Assembly: GCA_002083525.1 (NCBI GenBank)
Contig: LWDM01000060.1
Location: 28,121 to 92,120 of the forward strand
Direction of reading: 5' to 3'
Source: Proteobacteria bacterium SG_bin9
GTDB taxonomy: Bacteria > Pseudomonadota > Alphaproteobacteria > Rhizobiales > Xanthobacteraceae
Length of the DNA: 64,000 bases
A program made the position numbers and the translations under genes. Shown piece after piece: positions 61,852 through 64,000 of this stretch. The notes under the pieces were generated by a model. That model had not been told where the DNA came from, did not search any database, and saw only the letters and a list, made by a program, of their open reading frames with translations. Every line of letters starts with the position of its first letter. The first letter of the stretch is position 1.

Positions 61852-62340
61852 TCATTTCACCCGGCGCAGCGCCGGGCGCTCGCCTTCGATAACGGTTTTC
61901 ACATGGGCGCGGGCGCGGGCGAGGCGCGACATCACGGTGCCGATCGGCACGCCCTGAATGTCGGCGACTTCGCGATAGCTCATGCCCTCCAGCATCACCA
62001 GCAACAGCACTGCACGCTGGTCATGCTGTAGCGTTGCAAGTGCGCGGGAGATGTCGCGGCCTTCGGCTTCGGTGCCGCTGGCATCTGGTGCATTCTCCAC
62101 CAGCGGCGTGAACTGCGGCTGCCGTGCCAGCGAGCGCCGGCGGTTCCGGTTGAGATTGGTCAGGATCGTGTAGAGCCAGCTGCGCAGATCGCCGCCGACG
62201 AACAGCTTCTCCGAGCGCAGCGCCCGCACCAAGGTGTCCTGCACCAGATCGTCGGCGATATCCGGGTCGCGCGCCAAGGCGCGCGCATAGCGGCGCAGCG
62301 CTGGAATCATGGCTTCGACGCTGGGGCGAAACGCGATCAT
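61852..62340 (-). CDS. ECF-family RNA polymerase sigma factor
   Basis: Sigma factor of 162 aa. Region 2 is YARALARDPDIADDLVQDTL with LRSWLYTILTNLNRNRRR; region 4 is ATLQHDQRAVLLLVMLEGMS and YREVADIQGVPIGTVMSRLA. Regions 1 and 3 are absent as usual for ECF. The following gene is its anti-sigma factor. Which stress it serves is not clear; no target operon with matching -35 is visible in the window. Confidence 0.95.
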   Translation of the reverse strand: MIAFRPSVEAMIPALRRYARALARDPDIADDLVQDTLVRALRSEKLFVGGDLRSWLYTILTNLNRNRRRSLARQPQFTPLVENAPDASGTEAEGRDISRALATLQHDQRAVLLLVMLEGMSYREVADIQGVPIGTVMSRLARARAHVKTVIEGERPALRRVK

Positions 62341-62403
62341 CGGCAGTCCTGTTAACGGTTGGCCGCATGGCGGAACATGCTGACCTTACAAGCTAAACAC
62401 CCA

Positions 62404-62427
62404 GCCCGCAGGACTATTCCTGCGGGC
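62404..62427. other. Perfect hairpin in the divergent sigma/fabI promoter gap
   Basis: GCCCGCAGGA and TCCTGCGGGC form a 10-bp stem with CTAT loop, 72 bp before fabI and 64 bp before the sigma gene. It may lie in the 5' leader of one of them or act as an operator. Confidence 0.45.
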
Positions 62428-62498
62428 AAAGCCGTATGCGCTTGAAGGCTGGTAGGGGGTATGCCAAGAGGGGCCCGAACAGCGACGGCGAGGCGAAA

Positions 62499-63326
62499 AT
62501 GGCTGACAATACAGGGCTTATGGCGGGCAAGCGGGGCGTGATCCTCGGCGTCGCCAACAATCGCTCCATCGCCTGGGGCATTGCCAAGGCATGCCAGGCG
62601 GCCGGCGCGGAGATCGCGCTGACCTGGCAAGGCGACGCGTTGAAGAAGCGCGTCGAGCCGCTGGCGAAGGAACTCGGCGCGATCCTGCTCGGCCACTGCG
62701 ACGTCACCGATGCGGCGACGATCGACGCCGTGTTCGATGAGGTGAAGGCGAAGTGGGGCAAGATCGACTTCGTCGTGCATGCCATCGCGTTTTCCGACAA
62801 GGATCAGCTCGACGGCCGTTACATCGAGACGACGGAAGAGAACTTCTCCAAGACGATGCTGATCTCGTGCTACTCGCTGACCGCGGTCGCGCAGCGTGCC
62901 GAAAAGCTGATGACCGATGGCGGTTCCATCATCACGCTCACCTACTATGGCGCCGAGAAGTGGATGCCGCACTACAACGTCATGGGCGTGGCGAAGGCAG
63001 CACTCGAAGCCAGCGTGCGTTATCTCGCGGCCGACATGGGCGAGAACAACATCCGCGTCAACGCAATCTCCGCCGGTCCGATCAAGACGCTCGCAGCGTC
63101 GGGCATCGGCGACTTCCGGTACATCCTGAAATGGAACGAATACAACGCGCCGATGCGGCGCACGGTGTCGATCGAGGATGTCGGCGCCAGCGCGCTGTAT
63201 CTTCTGTCCGACATGTCGCGCGGCGTCACCGGCGAGGTGCACCACGTCGATTCCGGTTATCACGTCGTCGGCATGAAGCGCCCCGATGCGCCGGACATCG
63301 CGCTCGGCAGCGCTGCGAAGGAATAG
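62499..63326 (+). CDS. fabI: Enoyl-[acyl-carrier-protein] reductase (NADH)
   Basis: FabI, 275 aa, completing each elongation cycle of fatty acid synthesis. Cofactor motif GVANNRSIAWGIA; catalytic Tyr159 and Lys166 in HYNVMGVAKAA, with the FabI Tyr-x6-Lys spacing; LTYYGAEKWMP precedes. I start at Met-Ala-Asp-Asn; the frame opens 21 codons earlier without a site. Essential in many bacteria and the target of triclosan. The next gene begins 12 bp later. Confidence 0.95.
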   Translation: MADNTGLMAGKRGVILGVANNRSIAWGIAKACQAAGAEIALTWQGDALKKRVEPLAKELGAILLGHCDVTDAATIDAVFDEVKAKWGKIDFVVHAIAFSDKDQLDGRYIETTEENFSKTMLISCYSLTAVAQRAEKLMTDGGSIITLTYYGAEKWMPHYNVMGVAKAALEASVRYLAADMGENNIRVNAISAGPIKTLAASGIGDFRYILKWNEYNAPMRRTVSIEDVGASALYLLSDMSRGVTGEVHHVDSGYHVVGMKRPDAPDIALGSAAKE

Positions 63327-63338
63327 CCGTCACGCGAC

Positions 63339-63938
63339 ATGCCCACATCCACGCTCTACTACATCCGCCACGGCGAGACGGAATGGAATGCCGCGGGCCG
63401 CTTTCAGGGCACGCAGGACATTCCGCTGAATGACAAGGGGCGCGGGCAGGCCGCTGACGCCGGCCGCGTGCTCGCCGATCTGATCCGCCGCAACAGTCAC
63501 GATCACACGCTGCTGCCGTACATCTCGTCACCGCTCGGCCGCGCGCGCGAGACGATGGAGTTGGTGCGCGGCGCGCTGACGCTTCCGGCTGCGGGCTACA
63601 GCCTCGACCCGCGCCTGCGCGAAATCGGCTACGGCCAGTGGGAGGGCATGACCCTGCCGCAGATGGAGCAGCACGACGCGGCGACGTTCGCCTCGCGCAA
63701 AGCTGACGTCTGGAATGTCGCGGCGCCGGGCGGCGAAAGCTATGCCAGCGTCACCGCGCGCATGCGCGACTGGTTCGAGCAGCTCGCCGGCGACACGGTG
63801 GTGGTCGCCCATGGCGGCACCATGCGGGCGCTGATGGTCGCGCTCGGCGTCAAGACGCCGGCAGAGGCGTCCGGCATCCCGATCGGGCAGGGCGTGGTTT
63901 ACGTGTTTAGCGGCGGTGCCGTCGCCAAATACGGTTAA
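63339..63938 (+). CDS. Histidine phosphatase family protein
   Basis: Phosphoglycerate-mutase-like protein of 199 aa. YYIRHGETEWN has the phospho-accepting His with RHG; RLREIGYGQWEGMTL, and the second active-site His in VVVAHGGTMRAL. Most short members are broad phosphatases or metabolite-repair enzymes, not true mutases. Probably co-transcribed with fabI. Confidence 0.92.
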   Translation: MPTSTLYYIRHGETEWNAAGRFQGTQDIPLNDKGRGQAADAGRVLADLIRRNSHDHTLLPYISSPLGRARETMELVRGALTLPAAGYSLDPRLREIGYGQWEGMTLPQMEQHDAATFASRKADVWNVAAPGGESYASVTARMRDWFEQLAGDTVVVAHGGTMRALMVALGVKTPAEASGIPIGQGVVYVFSGGAVAKYG

Positions 63939-63946
63939 TGCTCTTT

Positions 63947-64000
63947 CCCTCTCCCCTTGCGGGAGAGGGTGCCTGAGCGAAGCGAAGGCGGGTGAGGGGT
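63947..64000. repeat. Start of an interspersed repeat, continuing past the window
   Basis: CCCTCTCCC and GGGAGAGGG form a hairpin (63948-63956, 63961-63969) followed by GTGCCTGAGCGAAGCGAAGG and GTGAGGGG. I recognise this as the abundant extragenic repeat of Bradyrhizobium-like genomes. It begins 9 bp after the phosphatase stop and can serve as its terminator. Confidence 0.7.

Overview
The window is gene-dense, GC-rich chromosomal DNA of an alphaproteobacterium. It most resembles the Hyphomicrobiales, in the Bradyrhizobium/Rhodopseudomonas/Afipia/Pseudolabrys neighbourhood. This rests on protein family content (DnaE2, a tripartite tricarboxylate transporter, many acyl-CoA enzymes, intracellular PHB depolymerase, DUF3297, DUF6285) and on short palindromic intergenic repeats I associate with that group. 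The placement is inference; no rRNA or tRNA gene is present to confirm it. About 65 genes are called. I see no insertion sequence, prophage, CRISPR array or attachment site.

Layout. 1-386: end of the error-prone polymerase gene dnaE2. 427-4825: operon nrdA-nrdB for a class I ribonucleotide reductase, led by an adenosylcobalamin riboswitch; the small subunit has Phe where the radical Tyr normally sits, the signature of class Ic. 4898-14699: tripartite transporter (tctC-tctB-tctA), serine-glyoxylate-type aminotransferase, GntR/FCD regulator, fused FAD/Fe-S 2-hydroxyacid dehydrogenase, GlcG-like protein and a beta-hydroxyacid dehydrogenase. Together these look like a glycolate/2-hydroxyacid assimilation module. 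14817-16074: small redox and housekeeping genes. 16097-27244: acyl-CoA catabolism (acyl-CoA dehydrogenases, DUF6285, kinase-like phosphotransferase, alcohol dehydrogenase, dienoyl-CoA-reductase-like SDR, crotonase, CoA transferase, acyl-CoA ligase).

27334-31303: PEP carboxylase and a second glyoxylate aminotransferase. 31422-35055: thiolase, Zn-ribbon/OB-fold partner, SDR and an IclR regulator. 35321-40350: five-gene operon (type III CoA transferase, acyl-CoA dehydrogenase, family I CoA transferase, MaoC hydratase, CitE-like lyase) resembling itaconate/mesaconate/citramalyl-CoA catabolism. 40488-54424: mixed metabolism and envelope genes (glutamate dehydrogenase, PHB depolymerase, GST, MoxR/VWA pair, sulfurtransferases, L,D-transpeptidase). 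54497-55569: ohrR/ohr peroxide defence. 55642-63938: pdxH, co-chaperone, SDRs, an ECF sigma/anti-sigma pair, fabI and a histidine phosphatase.

The main regulatory observation is a palindrome TTTCA-N5-TGAAA found at three intergenic sites: at the iclR start, upstream of the SDR/thiolase operon beside it, and 16 kb away between the DUF6285 operon and the alcohol dehydrogenase. It is a candidate operator joining separate acyl-CoA gene sets into one IclR regulon. The other leading observation is that the class Ic-type reductase is under B12 control, which predicts a B12-dependent reductase elsewhere in the genome.
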